From Tatumella ptyseos (GTDB taxonomy: Bacteria; Pseudomonadota; Gammaproteobacteria; Enterobacterales; Enterobacteriaceae), in the NCBI RefSeq assembly GCF_030552895.1, contig NZ_CP130649.1, positions 1,612,001-1,676,000 of the forward strand: DNA of 64,000 nt, given 5' to 3'. Position 1 is the first letter of the stretch. Each line of letters begins with the position of its first letter. A program made the position numbers and the translations under genes. Positions 38,872 through 50,028 of this stretch are shown piece after piece. The notes under the pieces are model-generated. The model searched no databases. It was given only the letters and a program-made list of their open reading frames with translations, and was not told the DNA's origin.

Positions 38872-39575
38872 TTGGTCGACTCCAAGGAATCTAGGATATG
38901 TTGTAGAGTCTGCGCTGGATCTACTGATTGAGTGATAGGGCGACCAATGACCATGTAATCTACCCCTGCATTCACTGCATCAAGTGGCGTCATGATTCGT
39001 CTCTGGTCGCCCTGCTCACTCCCTACAGGACGAATCCCAGGCGTCACAAGTAGAAACTCTTCACCAAACTCCTGCTTGAAATGTAGCGCTTCTTGGGCAG
39101 AACACACTACACCATCGAGACCTGAAGATTGTGCTAGCTGTGCTAATTTTGCGGCATGCTGTGAAGGCGTTTCTTTAATTCCTAACCCTGTCAGATCAGA
39201 TTGATCCATACTAGTTAATACCGTCACGGCAATGAGATGAGGTGCTGTGCTTCCGTAGTTATCTAAGGCGAGCTTTGCCGCTTCCATCATCCGCTCCCCC
39301 CCACCCGCATGGACATTAACCATCCAGATGCCGAGGTCCGCAGCGGCAGTAACTGCTTTTGCTACCGTGTTGGGAATATCATGGAATTTTAAATCGAGAA
39401 AAATCTCGAAATTACGACGATGTAAGGCGTGAATAACTTCTGGTCCGAAACGTGTGAACATCTCTTTCCCGATTTTCAAACGACAACTTTTCGGGTCGAT
39501 TTGATCCGCCAAGGTTAAGGCTGAATCCAAGTTATCGAAGTCAAGGGCCACGATGACGGGGGACGTTACAGACAT
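38868..39575 (-). CDS. pyrF: Orotidine 5'-phosphate decarboxylase PyrF
   Basis: PyrF makes UMP from OMP, the last step of de novo pyrimidine synthesis. The 235-residue TIM barrel (E. coli 245) shows the catalytic Lys/Asp network in [16 protein letters not shown], the start ALDFDN and the phosphate-binding end VIGRPITQS. It is the first gene of the pyrF-yciH pair. Confidence 0.97.
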   Translation of the reverse strand: MSVTSPVIVALDFDNLDSALTLADQIDPKSCRLKIGKEMFTRFGPEVIHALHRRNFEIFLDLKFHDIPNTVAKAVTAAADLGIWMVNVHAGGGERMMEAAKLALDNYGSTAPHLIAVTVLTSMDQSDLTGLGIKETPSQHAAKLAQLAQSSGLDGVVCSAQEALHFKQEFGEEFLLVTPGIRPVGSEQGDQRRIMTPLDAVNAGVDYMVIGRPITQSVDPAQTLQHILDSLESTK

Positions 39576-39704
39576 AATTTTCCTTACAATAGATAGGCAA
39601 CGATTTAGCCATATTTTACCTACTTAACTAAGCCAGTGACAGTGCCAATGTGTGCCTCGCTTGAATTTGTCGTTAGTATGTTGTAACTAACGTGCGCTTT
39701 TTTT

Positions 39705-40871
39705 TTATGAGTCTAAACCTCTCATGGGTTTGATAGTCGACCAACTTTTGCAAGATGGACAATGCCAATAAATCGCATGGGCCGTAAACCCACATTTTTG
39801 ACAGCGGTAACGAGGTTTCAATCGGAGTTGTTCTGCAACCATATCACGAAGCACCGCTAAGCTCTCCTTAGCGCGACCATCTTCTGTCCCTTCAAGATAA
39901 TAGTTTACGAGTCGATGGAAACCATTCAGGGTGGGTGCAGAATGTAGTTGAGCTTCAAGAAAATGTTGCGCGGGCTCCAGTCCTTGTTGAGATTCTATCT
40001 CTTCAGCGAGATATAATTCAGCCATACTTCCTTGGTATTTCGCTACACATTGCTCTAGAAATTCTCGCCAACGACTCATATCTTCCAATCGTTGATAAGA
40101 CTCTTTGATTAATGGGAGGACTTCGCTAATCATTTCCGGGTCTTGTTCAGGGACTTTTTGTAAAACCTGAATCGCTTTATCTTGTTCGTTTTTAGCCGTC
40201 CATACTCTACCGAACATGATCGAGACACGTGCACAACTCTTATCGGCTGATTCAGCCTTACGTAATAAGGCTAATGCCTTTTCTAAATCGTCCCCAGCCA
40301 TAGCCTGAAGTGCAAGTTCACAATAAAAATGCGCAATGTGTGTACCTTGAGTTGACTTATCGGCTCGGGCCAATTTCTCTGCGGTATCAATCGCTTGCTG
40401 CCAATCACTAGTCAGCTGATAAATAGAAAGAAGCTGTTTGAGTGAGCTTGCTTTAAAATCATTTTCATTGATTAATTGTTTAAACATTGACTCTGCACGA
40501 TCATAAAGCCCAGCAGCCATGTAATCTCGGCCCAGTTGCTGAATAGCTAGGAGGCGCTGATCGTAGTCTAAGGAAGTACTTTCCATCAAAGATTGGTGAA
40601 TCCTTATCGCTCGATCTACTTCTCCACGCGAACGAAACAGATTACCCAAGGTTAAATGCGCTTCTACGTCAGTCGTATCTTCTTTCAACATATCAAGAAA
40701 AAGATCAACGGCTTTATCTTGCTGATTTGAAAGCAGGAAGTTTACCCCTGTCACATATTCACGCGACAGGCGATTGGCCTCTTGCTGCTTGCCCTGTTGG
40801 GCACTACGTCTTCCCATATACCACCCATAGGCAGCTGCAATGGGTAATAGTAGGAACAGCAATTCAAGCAT
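39705..40871 (-). CDS. lapB: LapB (YciM), TPR regulator of LpxC turnover
   Basis: LapB is an inner-membrane TPR protein that directs FtsH to degrade LpxC and so sets lipopolysaccharide synthesis. The 388-residue protein (E. coli 389) has an N-terminal transmembrane helix (residues 2-17), about nine TPR units (for example VDRAIRIHQSL, ERAESMFKQL-like segments) and a C-terminal rubredoxin-like knuckle CQKCGFTAHAIYWHCPSC. It follows lapA by 44 bp on the same strand. Confidence 0.97.
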   Translation of the reverse strand: MLELLFLLLPIAAAYGWYMGRRSAQQGKQQEANRLSREYVTGVNFLLSNQQDKAVDLFLDMLKEDTTDVEAHLTLGNLFRSRGEVDRAIRIHQSLMESTSLDYDQRLLAIQQLGRDYMAAGLYDRAESMFKQLINENDFKASSLKQLLSIYQLTSDWQQAIDTAEKLARADKSTQGTHIAHFYCELALQAMAGDDLEKALALLRKAESADKSCARVSIMFGRVWTAKNEQDKAIQVLQKVPEQDPEMISEVLPLIKESYQRLEDMSRWREFLEQCVAKYQGSMAELYLAEEIESQQGLEPAQHFLEAQLHSAPTLNGFHRLVNYYLEGTEDGRAKESLAVLRDMVAEQLRLKPRYRCQKCGFTAHAIYWHCPSCKSWSTIKPMRGLDS

Positions 40872-40915
40872 CGACTGATCCTAAATAGTGAGTCTTATTG
40901 CACATAGCACGGCGT

Positions 40916-41185
40916 TTACTTACTGAGCTGTTGTTCAAGTTTAATAACTTTATTTTTTGCATGAGCCAGTGCAACACGCGCACGTAACCAAAATAAGCCA
41001 CAAATCGCCCATCCTAACAGAAAACCGATACCGAATAACGATGCCAATAAAGTTGATAGACGGAATGTCCCCTCAGCGACTAAAAAGTTGAAGGTAACTA
41101 ATTGCTCATTCTTTGCTCCAAGTGTAAAAGAGACAATGAAAATGAATAAAACGACGATAAATAGTAGCAAATATTTGAATTTCAC
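40916..41185 (-). CDS. lapA: LapA (YciS), small inner-membrane partner of LapB
   Basis: LapA is a small membrane protein acting with LapB in lipopolysaccharide assembly. It has two transmembrane helices (about residues 4-22 and 40-65), the conserved GWAICGLFWLRARVALA stretch and a C-terminal basic coiled coil. I set the start at GTG 41185 (MKFKYLLLF in the mature reading), because AAGGGA lies about 7 nt upstream and it aligns with the E. coli start; a TTG five codons earlier overlaps that site. This gives 89 residues (E. coli 102, longer tail). Confidence 0.9.
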   Translation of the reverse strand: MKFKYLLLFIVVLFIFIVSFTLGAKNEQLVTFNFLVAEGTFRLSTLLASLFGIGFLLGWAICGLFWLRARVALAHAKNKVIKLEQQLSK

Positions 41186-41318
41186 TTGGCATCCCTTCAA
41201 ACCGTTGATTTAACGAACCAACCATTTAATCAAATTGAATTAAATAAATTTACCAATTACTGCTTATAGTATGGGGATCATTCTCGCTTTTACAATCGAA
41301 ATTACTAAAAAAAGCCTG

Positions 41319-42035
41319 TTACGATCGCTGCCGCCTTAACGTATTAAATATCATCATAACCATGAAGCTAAAGACCCAGGCAATGACTACAGAAGCTATT
41401 AGGTCTCTAGGCCAATGCATCCCCAGTGATAGTCTACTCCACATCACCGCCCATGCCCACAGTGTGACAATGATTATCACTGGCCAATATTTTCTGAAAC
41501 TCAATAGCGCATAGAAAAGTAGCAGCCAACTGGCAACAAAGAAACTATGGCCTGAAGGGAATGAATACCCCGTTTCGTGCTGCCAATGTTTCTGTTGCCA
41601 TTCTGACAGAGTTGGCCAATAAAGGTGGGCTTGGCTTACTAGCTGTTGACGCGCTAACTTAGGCTGCTGGTAAAACAAGTCAGGTGCTTGATGCATATGT
41701 TCCGTAAGCGCAACCACGTAAGGTCTGGGTTCGGCAAAATAAGGCTTTAATAAGGACTTAATCCCCTGCCCGCCCCATACAACTATGATAATCAAGAGAA
41801 GCAAGCTACCCAATTTATGTTGTGAGGGAGGGGTAAAGCGGTAGAGTAACACAGCAAGAATGATGGAGGTGATGATCCCCCATGGACGAGTAACTGTCTG
41901 AGTGAAGAGATAAAGGGGATAAGCTGTGACGGTATGAATAGGCCCAGTCCAATGCCAGCTACACACCAGCGCAATCACCGCTGGAAATAGTAGTAAAATG
42001 GCGCCGGCCGTTAATTTTTTAAGCTGATTACCCAT
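41319..42035 (-). CDS. pgpB: PgpB, PAP2-family phosphatase
   Basis: PgpB is an inner-membrane lipid phosphatase acting on phosphatidylglycerophosphate, undecaprenyl pyrophosphate and related lipids. The 238-residue protein (E. coli 254) has about six transmembrane helices and the three PAP2 motifs: KPYFAEPRP, the acid-phosphatase PSGHS in GYSFPSGHSFF with the proton donor His, and SRLSLGMHWPRD with the nucleophilic His. It is divergent from ribA. Confidence 0.95.
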   Translation of the reverse strand: MGNQLKKLTAGAILLLFPAVIALVCSWHWTGPIHTVTAYPLYLFTQTVTRPWGIITSIILAVLLYRFTPPSQHKLGSLLLLIIIVVWGGQGIKSLLKPYFAEPRPYVVALTEHMHQAPDLFYQQPKLARQQLVSQAHLYWPTLSEWQQKHWQHETGYSFPSGHSFFVASWLLLFYALLSFRKYWPVIIIVTLWAWAVMWSRLSLGMHWPRDLIASVVIAWVFSFMVMMIFNTLRRQRS

Positions 42036-42162
42036 AAGTCCTCATAGCATTAGTATCTTGGTGTGCTTTTTCTTGAACATCTTACAGACTTCTGCTGAGA
42101 CTATGGCAGAATAGAGACAAGCATCAAAAATATTGAGTATAAATTAAATACTGAGGTATGTA

Positions 42163-42756
42163 ATGCAGTTAACACGTGTTGCCGAGGCCAAGCTTCCCAC
42201 TCAATGGGGCGAATTTCTGATGGTTGGTTTTGAAGAAAATTCCACGCAAAAAGATCATGTTGCGCTAGTGTTTGGTGACATTAGTGGTGATACGCCCGTT
42301 CTCACTCGTGTTCATTCAGAGTGTTTAACGGGGGATGCGCTGTTTAGTTTACGGTGTGACTGTGGATTTCAACTCGAATCAGCATTAGATGCCATTGCTA
42401 AAGAGGGCCGTGGGATCTTGCTTTATCATCGCCAAGAAGGTCGAGGCATAGGATTGATTAATAAAATCAAAGCTTATGCGCTGCAGGATAAAGGTTATGA
42501 TACTGTTGAAGCGAATGAAGCATTGGGCTTTGCTCCGGATCAACGCAATTTTTCTTTTTGTGCTGACATGCTTACGCTTTTAGGTGTCGATAAAATACGT
42601 CTTTTAACCAATAACCCTAAAAAGGTAAGTGTTCTCAGTCAGGCTGGTATCAAAATCACTGAAAGAGTTCCGCTCCAAGTTGGACGTAATCCTAAAAATA
42701 GCCATTATCTTGATACTAAAGCCGCTAAATTAGGGCATCTATTGGGTCACTCTTAA
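42163..42756 (+). CDS. ribA: GTP cyclohydrolase II RibA
   Basis: RibA opens GTP to start riboflavin synthesis. The 197-residue protein (E. coli 196) has the zinc-binding Cys triad in [18 protein letters not shown], the [13 protein letters not shown] loop and the [15 protein letters not shown] end. GAGGT lies 8 nt before the ATG. I see no FMN-type riboswitch in the 127-bp upstream region. No acnA follows, unlike E. coli. Confidence 0.97.
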   Translation: MQLTRVAEAKLPTQWGEFLMVGFEENSTQKDHVALVFGDISGDTPVLTRVHSECLTGDALFSLRCDCGFQLESALDAIAKEGRGILLYHRQEGRGIGLINKIKAYALQDKGYDTVEANEALGFAPDQRNFSFCADMLTLLGVDKIRLLTNNPKKVSVLSQAGIKITERVPLQVGRNPKNSHYLDTKAAKLGHLLGHS

Positions 42757-42842
42757 GAATTGAACAAGATGACGTAATTCATAAGACTGAGTTCGAGAGG
42801 GATTCGGTCTTGCTCTTCCCCCCAGTTCATAAGCGATTTTCA

Positions 42843-42977
42843 CTAAATCGCCCAAAGTAGATAGCCGACCAACGCCCAAAAGCCCACACAAAACCCTAAA
42901 CTTAGTAACCATATGGTCTTAACCGAGAGTCGTAAAGTCGGGTAATGTGCGACGGCTGCTTTTCTTTGCTGTTCCAT
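42843..42977 (-). CDS. ymiA: YmiA-like 44-residue single-pass membrane protein
   Basis: This short gene encodes 44 residues: a basic N-terminus (MEQQRKAAVAHYPTLRL) and one hydrophobic helix (SVKTIWLLSLGFCVGFWALV and on). E. coli YmiA (46 residues), encoded downstream of cysB, has the same layout and spacing (LKRKAWL...G...FW...LLIW), and this gene also lies downstream of cysB on the same strand, 127 bp from its stop. The ribosome binding site is weak (AAGAA). Function unknown. E. coli has yciX and acnA after it; here ribA follows in opposite orientation. Confidence 0.75.
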   Translation of the reverse strand: MEQQRKAAVAHYPTLRLSVKTIWLLSLGFCVGFWALVGYLLWAI

Positions 42978-43104
42978 AATTCTTGCCTACTACAGTCTAC
43001 TCATTAACAAAGTGTGCAGTATGGCGAGAATTTAGAACTTACTCATGATTACGATCAAGTTCAACGTGACTAAGGTGCTGAACTTTAATATATCCCTAGT
43101 CAAT

Positions 43105-44088
<984 letters not shown>

Positions 44089-44218
44089 TTAACACGCTAC
44101 AACGTAGAGGCTAGGCTGCTTAAAGAGGCCGGAGAGAGTGCATTTCTATAACAATGATAACATTATTTATATTCAGAAAGAATAATTGGTTATAACAGTT
44201 TTGGGGGAATGAGTAAGG

Positions 44219-44251
44219 GAAAAAAATATGCACGCCTGCTAAGACGTGCAT
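44219..44251 (-). terminator. Intrinsic terminator after topA
   Basis: On the minus strand ATGCACG / CGTGCAT with a 10-nt loop followed by ATTTTTTT, 8 nt after the topA stop. Confidence 0.88.
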
Positions 44252-44258
44252 GAATAAT

Positions 44259-46856
44259 CTATTTTTTAGCTTCTTGCCATCTACCGTCGATATAAAAAAG
44301 CGTCCAATTGGTCGCTTTACCCTCTTTCTCAGAAGAGATGTATTGCTGCTTTGTTTTACGACTATATCTGACAAAGGTTTTATTACCTTGGGGATCCACT
44401 GCAGGAGCTTCCGTTAGGTAAATAAATTTTTCTGGTAACCGGTCTTTAAAACGTTGGAGCTCCTCAATCAGCGGCGCACGAGTTTCCCGTGATTTAGGGA
44501 AAGTGTTTGCTGCCAAGAAGATACCCGAAGCACCATCGCGCAGAACGAAGTAAGCCTCTGATTTTTCGCATTCTAATTCTGGCAACGGAACAGGATCCTC
44601 TTTAGGGGGCGCGACTTCACCATTGCGTAAAATCTTCCGTGTATTTTTACACTCTTCGTTGGTACAGGCCATATACTTGCCGAAACGTCCCAACTTCAGG
44701 TGCATTTCGCTACCACACTTATCACACTCGACGATGGGGCCATCGTAACCTTTAATACGAAACTCGCCTTCTTCGACTTCATAGCCATCACAAGATGGAT
44801 TGTTACCGCAGACATGTAACTTACGTTTTTCGTCTATCAGATAACTATCCATTGCCGTACCACATTTAACGCAGCGGCGGCGGGCACGCAGGGCATTGGT
44901 TTCCGCATCATCCCCTTCGAGAATATTCAGAACTTCACTCTCAGGAATGAGGTTAATAGTTTGTTTACAACGTTCTTTAGGCGGTAACGCATAACCTGAA
45001 CAGCCTAAGAAAACGCCAGTGGTAGCAGTTCGAATACCCATAGCCCTTTCACAAGTTGGGCAATCGATAGAGGTTAGCACCATAGGATTCGGTTGCATCC
45101 CACCTTCTTCAGGATCTTTTTCTGCTTGGGTAAGCTGTTGACTAAAGTCCCCAAAGAAATGATCTAGCACCCCTTTCCACTCGGCCTGATCATTAGCGAC
45201 CTGGTCTAAGTTATCTTCCATTCGCGCGGTAAAATCATAGTTCATTAATTCTTGGAAATTTTCTTCCAGACGATCTGTGACGATTTCACCCATTTTTTCT
45301 GCATAAAAGCGACGATTTTCAACCTGAACATAACCGCGATCTTGGATAGTCGAAATGATCGATGCATAAGTAGACGGACGGCCAATGCCACGTTTCTCTA
45401 GTTCACGGACCAAGGAGGCTTCGCTAAAGCGTGCGGGTGGTTTGGTGAAGAGTTGACGTGGTAAAATTTCCTGTAAATCAAGTTCATCGCCGACCTTGAC
45501 GATAGGTAGTGTCATATCTTCATCATTTTTACGTAGGGCTGGCATTACTTTCGTCCACCCATCAAAGCGTAAGGTACGACCTTTTGCTTTGAGTACATAT
45601 TCATCCGCTTTTACCGTTAAGGTTGTCGAATCATAACGCGCAGATGTCATCTGACAAGCAACGAATTGACGCCAAATCAGTTGATAAAGCTTACGTGCAT
45701 CAGCTTCCATATCTTTGAGCTGCTCAGCATCTACTGACACGTCAGAAGGACGAATGGCTTCGTGCGCTTCTTGGGAGTTCTCTTTGTTCGAATATAGGGT
45801 CGCAGACTCAGGCAAATATTTGTCACCGAACTCAGACTGGATGTAGTCACGTGCCATACTGATAGCGTCTTGACTCAAGTTAGTAGAGTCAGTACGCATA
45901 TAGGTAATATGTCCCCCTTCGTACAAACGTTGTGCCAACATCATGGTTTTTTTCACGCCGTAACCAAGGCGTGTGCTGGCCGCTTGCTGCAGAGTTGAGG
46001 TAATAAAAGGTGCGCTAGCTTTACTGCTCGTTGGCTTATCTTCGCGATCGAGGACCTCAAAACGTGCTTTTTGGAGTAATTTAACGGCAGCATCAGTTTC
46101 GGCTTTATGGGTTGGACGAAACGCGCTGTCCTGCTTATGCGTGACACGCATTAACAGTTCATCACCTCTCGGAGTATTAAGCTTAGTGTCAACTTCCCAA
46201 TACTCTTGCGGAACGAAAGCTTTAATTTCCCGCTCGCGTTCGACAACAAGACGGACTGCTACCGACTGCACGCGCCCTGCGGAAAGCCCGCGTGCAATTT
46301 TTTTCCAGAGTAAGGGAGAAACCATATAGCCTACAACACGGTCCATAAAACGACGCGCCTGCTGGGCATTAACGCGGTCAATATTTAATTGACCCGGTTT
46401 TTCGAAAGCTTGTTGAATCGCATTCTTGGTGATTTCGTTGAAGACAACCCGGCTAAAGCGTTTGTCATCTCCCCCAATAATTTCTCTTAAATGCCACGCG
46501 ATGGCTTCCCCTTCACGGTCTAAATCCGTTGCGAGGTAGATATGATCAGCATCTTTAGCCAATGCCTGCAGTTCTGCCACGACTTTCTCTTTGCCTGGCA
46601 GGATCTGGTAGTTAGCCTTCCAGCCATGCCAAGGATCAACACCCATACGGTTAACTAACGCCTCAGTGGCATCTTTCTTTACCGCTTTAGATCCTTTAGC
46701 TTTGCTGGTGGTTCCACTTTTTTTTGTTGCTGAACCACTCGTTGGCAAGTCACGAACGTGGCCCACACTTGATTTGACAACGTAGCCACTGCCCAGATAT
46801 TTATTAATCGTTTTGGCCTTTGCAGGTGACTCCACTATTACAAGTGCTTTACCCAT
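44259..46856 (-). CDS. topA: DNA topoisomerase I
   Basis: TopA relaxes negative supercoils through a transient 5'-phosphotyrosine link. The 865 residues equal E. coli TopA. The Toprim domain ([27 protein letters not shown]), the catalytic Tyr in [13 protein letters not shown] and three C-terminal four-Cys zinc motifs (starting [18 protein letters not shown] and CDKCGSEMH) are all present. Start at 46856, where E. coli begins. Confidence 0.98.
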   Translation of the reverse strand: MGKALVIVESPAKAKTINKYLGSGYVVKSSVGHVRDLPTSGSATKKSGTTSKAKGSKAVKKDATEALVNRMGVDPWHGWKANYQILPGKEKVVAELQALAKDADHIYLATDLDREGEAIAWHLREIIGGDDKRFSRVVFNEITKNAIQQAFEKPGQLNIDRVNAQQARRFMDRVVGYMVSPLLWKKIARGLSAGRVQSVAVRLVVEREREIKAFVPQEYWEVDTKLNTPRGDELLMRVTHKQDSAFRPTHKAETDAAVKLLQKARFEVLDREDKPTSSKASAPFITSTLQQAASTRLGYGVKKTMMLAQRLYEGGHITYMRTDSTNLSQDAISMARDYIQSEFGDKYLPESATLYSNKENSQEAHEAIRPSDVSVDAEQLKDMEADARKLYQLIWRQFVACQMTSARYDSTTLTVKADEYVLKAKGRTLRFDGWTKVMPALRKNDEDMTLPIVKVGDELDLQEILPRQLFTKPPARFSEASLVRELEKRGIGRPSTYASIISTIQDRGYVQVENRRFYAEKMGEIVTDRLEENFQELMNYDFTARMEDNLDQVANDQAEWKGVLDHFFGDFSQQLTQAEKDPEEGGMQPNPMVLTSIDCPTCERAMGIRTATTGVFLGCSGYALPPKERCKQTINLIPESEVLNILEGDDAETNALRARRRCVKCGTAMDSYLIDEKRKLHVCGNNPSCDGYEVEEGEFRIKGYDGPIVECDKCGSEMHLKLGRFGKYMACTNEECKNTRKILRNGEVAPPKEDPVPLPELECEKSEAYFVLRDGASGIFLAANTFPKSRETRAPLIEELQRFKDRLPEKFIYLTEAPAVDPQGNKTFVRYSRKTKQQYISSEKEGKATNWTLFYIDGRWQEAKK

Positions 46857-47155
46857 AAATAATCTACCTAATAGAAACGTTCATAGAACGTGAAAAACTT
46901 TGATGGATAACATTCATTACCCGCTAAATTCTGTTACAGAATATGTTATATAGCACAATTGTGGCACTGTAACGGGAAATAACCAACTGATTAAAATAAT
47001 TTATTTCGTAGCGCGTGTGAAAAATTGGACCTAATAGTCTGCTACGCCAAATCGCCACACTCTACCTGATAAAATCAGTTTCGCAACATTAATTCAAGTC
47101 ACTTGCGGGCTAAGCCTAGAAGAAATTGGACAAGTTAATTAACGAAATAGTTATT
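46857..47155. other. AT-rich gap upstream of topA, no gene found
   Basis: This ~300-bp stretch holds the topA upstream region. I see no open frame with a credible start; E. coli has yciN here and it is missing. On the minus strand near 46930-46950 a TATATAAC stretch follows GTGCTA and may belong to a topA promoter, flanked by GTTACAG / CTGTAAC inverted arms (about 46922-46971). Nothing else stands out. Confidence 0.5.
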
Positions 47156-47180
47156 AAAAAGCCCCTCAAAAAAGGGGCTT
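47156..47180 (-). terminator. Intrinsic terminator after sohB
   Basis: On the minus strand AAGCCCCT, a T-rich loop, then AGGGGCTTTTT, 20 nt after the sohB stop. Confidence 0.85.
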
Positions 47181-47199
47181 ATAGCTAGATGAGTAGAGG

Positions 47200-48243
47200 T
47201 TACAAAAGCGGTTTTTGCCCTCGTTGCCAAACCTTAAGAATCGCCTTCTCAAGCACTGAGGCGCCACTTTGCGTAAATCGCTCTACCAATGTCTTACGAC
47301 GGGTATAACTGATACTTAACAGCTTAAATTGCTGCATTTTGCTGATGATCAGTGCATCGCTAGTCGAAATTTCATCAATTAGCCCTTTCTCTAGGGCCTG
47401 TTTGCCATACCAATGCTCACCTGTCGCAACACTATTGATATCCAAAGTTGGGCGCATCTCGGCCACGAAAGACTTAAACAACTGATGAGTCTCATCCAAA
47501 TCTTGGCGAAATTTCTCCCGCCCCTCTTCACTGTTCTCGCCTAGCATGGTCAATGTACGCTTGTACTGACCTGCGGTATGCAGCTCAACATCGATATCAT
47601 TCTTCTTAAGCAAACGATGGATATTAGGAATTTGCGCCACCACACCAATTGAACCAATAATCGAAAAAGGCGCGGCCACAATATGATTTGCAACACAGGC
47701 CATCATATAACCGCCACTTGCGGCTACCTTATCGACAACTGCAGTCAGTGTGATGCCCTGATCACGAATACGTTGCAGTTGTGAGGCCGCTAATCCGTAA
47801 CCATGCACCACTCCACCAGGGCTTTCCAGTTTAAGTAATACTTCATCACCGGTCTTTGCGACAGATAAGACTGCAGAGACTTCTTTGCGAAGCGTCTCAA
47901 CTTCATGAGCATCCATACTTCCTTTAAAACTCAATAAAAAAAGAACCGGCTTATTCGCTTTGCCTCCTGCTTTTGAATTGGCTTTCTCTTCTTTTACTCG
48001 CGCCTTCTCATTCTGTTTTTCAGTTTTACGCCACTGTTTTTGAGCAGAAGGCTCAACTAAAGCGAGCTCTAAACGTTTTTGGAGTTGTTCAAACTCTCTA
48101 CCCGGCTCTCTAATTAGGAGTTCACCTGGTGACTGTTTCGCTTTCCCGCGTTGATTCACGATAAAGAGTATCAGGGCCACAATAACCACTAGTAAGGTCA
48201 CACTTTTGGCCAAGAACAAGCCATATTCTGCTGTAAAACCCAC
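47200..48243 (-). CDS. sohB: SohB, inner-membrane S49-family serine protease
   Basis: SohB is a predicted inner-membrane peptidase of the SppA/S49 family. It has an N-terminal transmembrane helix (about residues 12-34), a charged linker rich in Lys/Glu/Ala, the catalytic Ser in DKVAASGGYMMAC and the Lys in HTAGQYKRTL. I set the start at GTG 48243 because GAGGAG lies 6 nt upstream and the 347-residue product matches E. coli (349); an in-frame ATG at 48315 would add 24 residues absent from E. coli SohB. A terminator follows. Confidence 0.93.
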   Translation of the reverse strand: MGFTAEYGLFLAKSVTLLVVIVALILFIVNQRGKAKQSPGELLIREPGREFEQLQKRLELALVEPSAQKQWRKTEKQNEKARVKEEKANSKAGGKANKPVLFLLSFKGSMDAHEVETLRKEVSAVLSVAKTGDEVLLKLESPGGVVHGYGLAASQLQRIRDQGITLTAVVDKVAASGGYMMACVANHIVAAPFSIIGSIGVVAQIPNIHRLLKKNDIDVELHTAGQYKRTLTMLGENSEEGREKFRQDLDETHQLFKSFVAEMRPTLDINSVATGEHWYGKQALEKGLIDEISTSDALIISKMQQFKLLSISYTRRKTLVERFTQSGASVLEKAILKVWQRGQKPLL

Positions 48244-48380
48244 ATTATTCTCCTCTGGGGGTAAGTGACGGTAAAAATTAATTGTTTGTAATAATCTGTC
48301 GTGGTTCGTCATCACCTATAATTGTAACATAGCCATCAAAGCGGCATAACTGCTCATCTCTTTTGCATAAGGAAAACACA

Positions 48381-49142
48381 ATGCACTATCAAGCACCCAA
48401 CGACCTATTAAAAAACCGGACAATACTTGTGACTGGTGCAACAGATGGAATTGGTCACGAAGCAGCGCTTTCTTATGCGCGTCATGGCGCCCGACTTATT
48501 CTTCTTGGGCGTAATCAACAGAAGCTTGACCACGTCGGTGCCGAGATCCACCATAAGTTTGATAAATTTCCCTCACTATTTAAGATAGATTTTGCTACCG
48601 CTAAACCCGACGACTATCACGAGTTAGCACAGCACATTGCGCTGGTGGCGCCGACCTTGGACGGTGTATTACACAATGCGGGTATGTTGGGTAAAATTCT
48701 CCCCTTGATGGAAACCCCCGCTACCCTCTGGAAGCAAGTGATGACGGTCAATCTCGATGCTGCTTTTTATCTTACCCAAGCGCTTATGCCCTTGATGTTG
48801 AATGCAGAGAAAGCATCATTGATATTCACTACATCAAGCGTTGGCCGCCAAGGCCGTGAAGGCTGGGGAGCCTACGCGATGTCGAAATTTGCCACAGAGG
48901 GGATGATGCAAGTCTTGGCAGAAGAGCTTGCTACTACCAACGTTCGAGTCAACTGTATCAATCCGGGTGGTACCCGCACACAGATGCGGGCTAATGCCTA
49001 TCCGAATGAAGATAGTATGAAGTTAAAAACCCCTAACGATATCATGCCATTGTATTTATGGTTGATGGGTGACGATAGTCTAACCACTCACGGTCAAAGT
49101 CTCGATGCACAACCTGGGCGTAAAGCTGGACCCGCTGAGTAA
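48381..49142 (+). CDS. yciK: YciK, short-chain dehydrogenase
   Basis: YciK is an NAD(P)-dependent SDR oxidoreductase of unknown substrate. The 253-residue protein (E. coli 252) has the cofactor loop TGATDGIGHEAA, NNAG-type HNAG, the catalytic Ser in TSSVGRQG and the YxxxK pair in GAYAMSKFATEG. The start at 48381 (MHYQAP) has AAGGAA 7 nt upstream; an in-frame start at 48363 lies before this site. It is divergent from sohB. In E. coli btuR follows; here a different gene does. Confidence 0.95.
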   Translation: MHYQAPNDLLKNRTILVTGATDGIGHEAALSYARHGARLILLGRNQQKLDHVGAEIHHKFDKFPSLFKIDFATAKPDDYHELAQHIALVAPTLDGVLHNAGMLGKILPLMETPATLWKQVMTVNLDAAFYLTQALMPLMLNAEKASLIFTTSSVGRQGREGWGAYAMSKFATEGMMQVLAEELATTNVRVNCINPGGTRTQMRANAYPNEDSMKLKTPNDIMPLYLWLMGDDSLTTHGQSLDAQPGRKAGPAE

Positions 49143-49219
49143 TTTTTCTTAGTACTGGAAAATATGACTTATCTTTGCCACGCTTGTTCTATTAATGATC
49201 ACTCTTCAGGGTACGCCAT

Positions 49220-49798
49220 ATGACCGACATTCTATTTCGCCAAAGCGAGCAAAGTTTAACTTGGGGGGCGGGTGAGTTAGTTTTGGAAGTTTTTCTTGAA
49301 CCAACTTGCCCGTTTTCCGTCCTAGCTTTTAACAAACTTCCTGCTCTCCTTAATGCGGCCGGGCCGGAGCAGATGCAAATCAAAATCCGGCTTCAGTCGC
49401 AACCTTGGCATATGTTTTCCGGAATAATCGTTCGTTATATTCTTGCAGCCTCTACGCTCAATGAAGGGCAGCATGCCGTGAAGACTGTCATGCAGAGTGT
49501 GGCCGATCACCGTGAAGAGTTTGAATTTATCGACCATTGTCGAGGCCCCAACTTACACACAACGCCCGAACAACTCCTACAGCGTTTAGTCTCTTATAGT
49601 GGTGTGGATGTCCGCGAAATTTTCGACCAAACAACGCTTCAGGATTTGGTAAAGCGCCAAACGAAGTATGCTCGACAGAATGGTATCCATGTCTCGCCAA
49701 CTTTTATGGTCAATGGCTTAGTGCAACCTGGTTTGAGTAGTCAAGACTCCGTTGAAGAGTGGATGGAGACGTTAGGACTAGGTCAATTTAATCAGTAA
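49220..49798 (+). CDS. DsbA-fold thioredoxin-like protein with a CPFS active site
   Basis: The 192-residue protein is cytoplasmic (no signal peptide) and looks like the DsbA/2-hydroxychromene isomerase class of the thioredoxin fold. The active-site stretch is EPTCPFS, a CxxS type with only one Cys, followed by a helical insertion and the cis-Pro loop VSPTFMVNG. A one-Cys site argues against a dithiol oxidase and for a reductase, isomerase or glutathione-linked role. It sits between yciK and tRNA-Asn, where E. coli has btuR. I cannot name a substrate. Confidence 0.75.
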   Translation: MTDILFRQSEQSLTWGAGELVLEVFLEPTCPFSVLAFNKLPALLNAAGPEQMQIKIRLQSQPWHMFSGIIVRYILAASTLNEGQHAVKTVMQSVADHREEFEFIDHCRGPNLHTTPEQLLQRLVSYSGVDVREIFDQTTLQDLVKRQTKYARQNGIHVSPTFMVNGLVQPGLSSQDSVEEWMETLGLGQFNQ

Positions 49799-49865
49799 CT
49801 TAATTTACTTTTTAACCAATTCGCCGCTTTATCACCCAATCAGTAATGTAGCGGCGATTTTACCT

Positions 49866-49894
49866 TTGACATCGCGACGGCGAATCGTTAGGAT
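49866..49894 (+). promoter_or_regulatory. Promoter of tRNA-Asn
   Basis: TTGACA (49866-49871), 17-bp spacer, TAGGAT (49889-49894), followed by a GC-rich discriminator, typical of stable-RNA promoters. The transcript would start near 49901. Confidence 0.75.
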
Positions 49895-49912
49895 TCACGG
49901 CGTTCACACAAT

Positions 49913-49988
49913 TCCTCTGTAGTTCAGTCGGTAGAACGGCGGACTGTTAATCCGTATGTCACTGGTTCGAGTCCAGTCAGAGGAGCCA
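49913..49988 (+). tRNA. tRNA-Asn (anticodon GUU)
   Basis: A 76-nt cloverleaf with acceptor arms TCCTCTG / CAGAGGA, anticodon loop CTGTTAA (GTT, Asn), T-loop GGTTCGAGTCC and an encoded CCA end. It is essentially identical to E. coli tRNA-Asn. A hairpin terminator follows 10 nt later. Confidence 0.98.
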
Positions 49989-49997
49989 AATTTAAGA

Positions 49998-50028
49998 AGC
50001 CAGTTATCGAAAGGTAACTGGTTTTTTT
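49998..50028 (+). terminator. Intrinsic terminator after tRNA-Asn
   Basis: CCAGTTA-TCGAAAGG-TAACTGG followed by seven T, about 12 nt after the tRNA 3' end. Confidence 0.9.

Noticed and set aside
42778..42815. Hairpin after ribA (AAGACTGA / TCGGTCTT)
   Set aside because: Long loop and no U-tract; not convincing as a terminator.
44140..44175. Fur-like AATGATAACATTATTT upstream of cysB
   Set aside because: Only one arm matches; the other half of the palindrome has too many mismatches.
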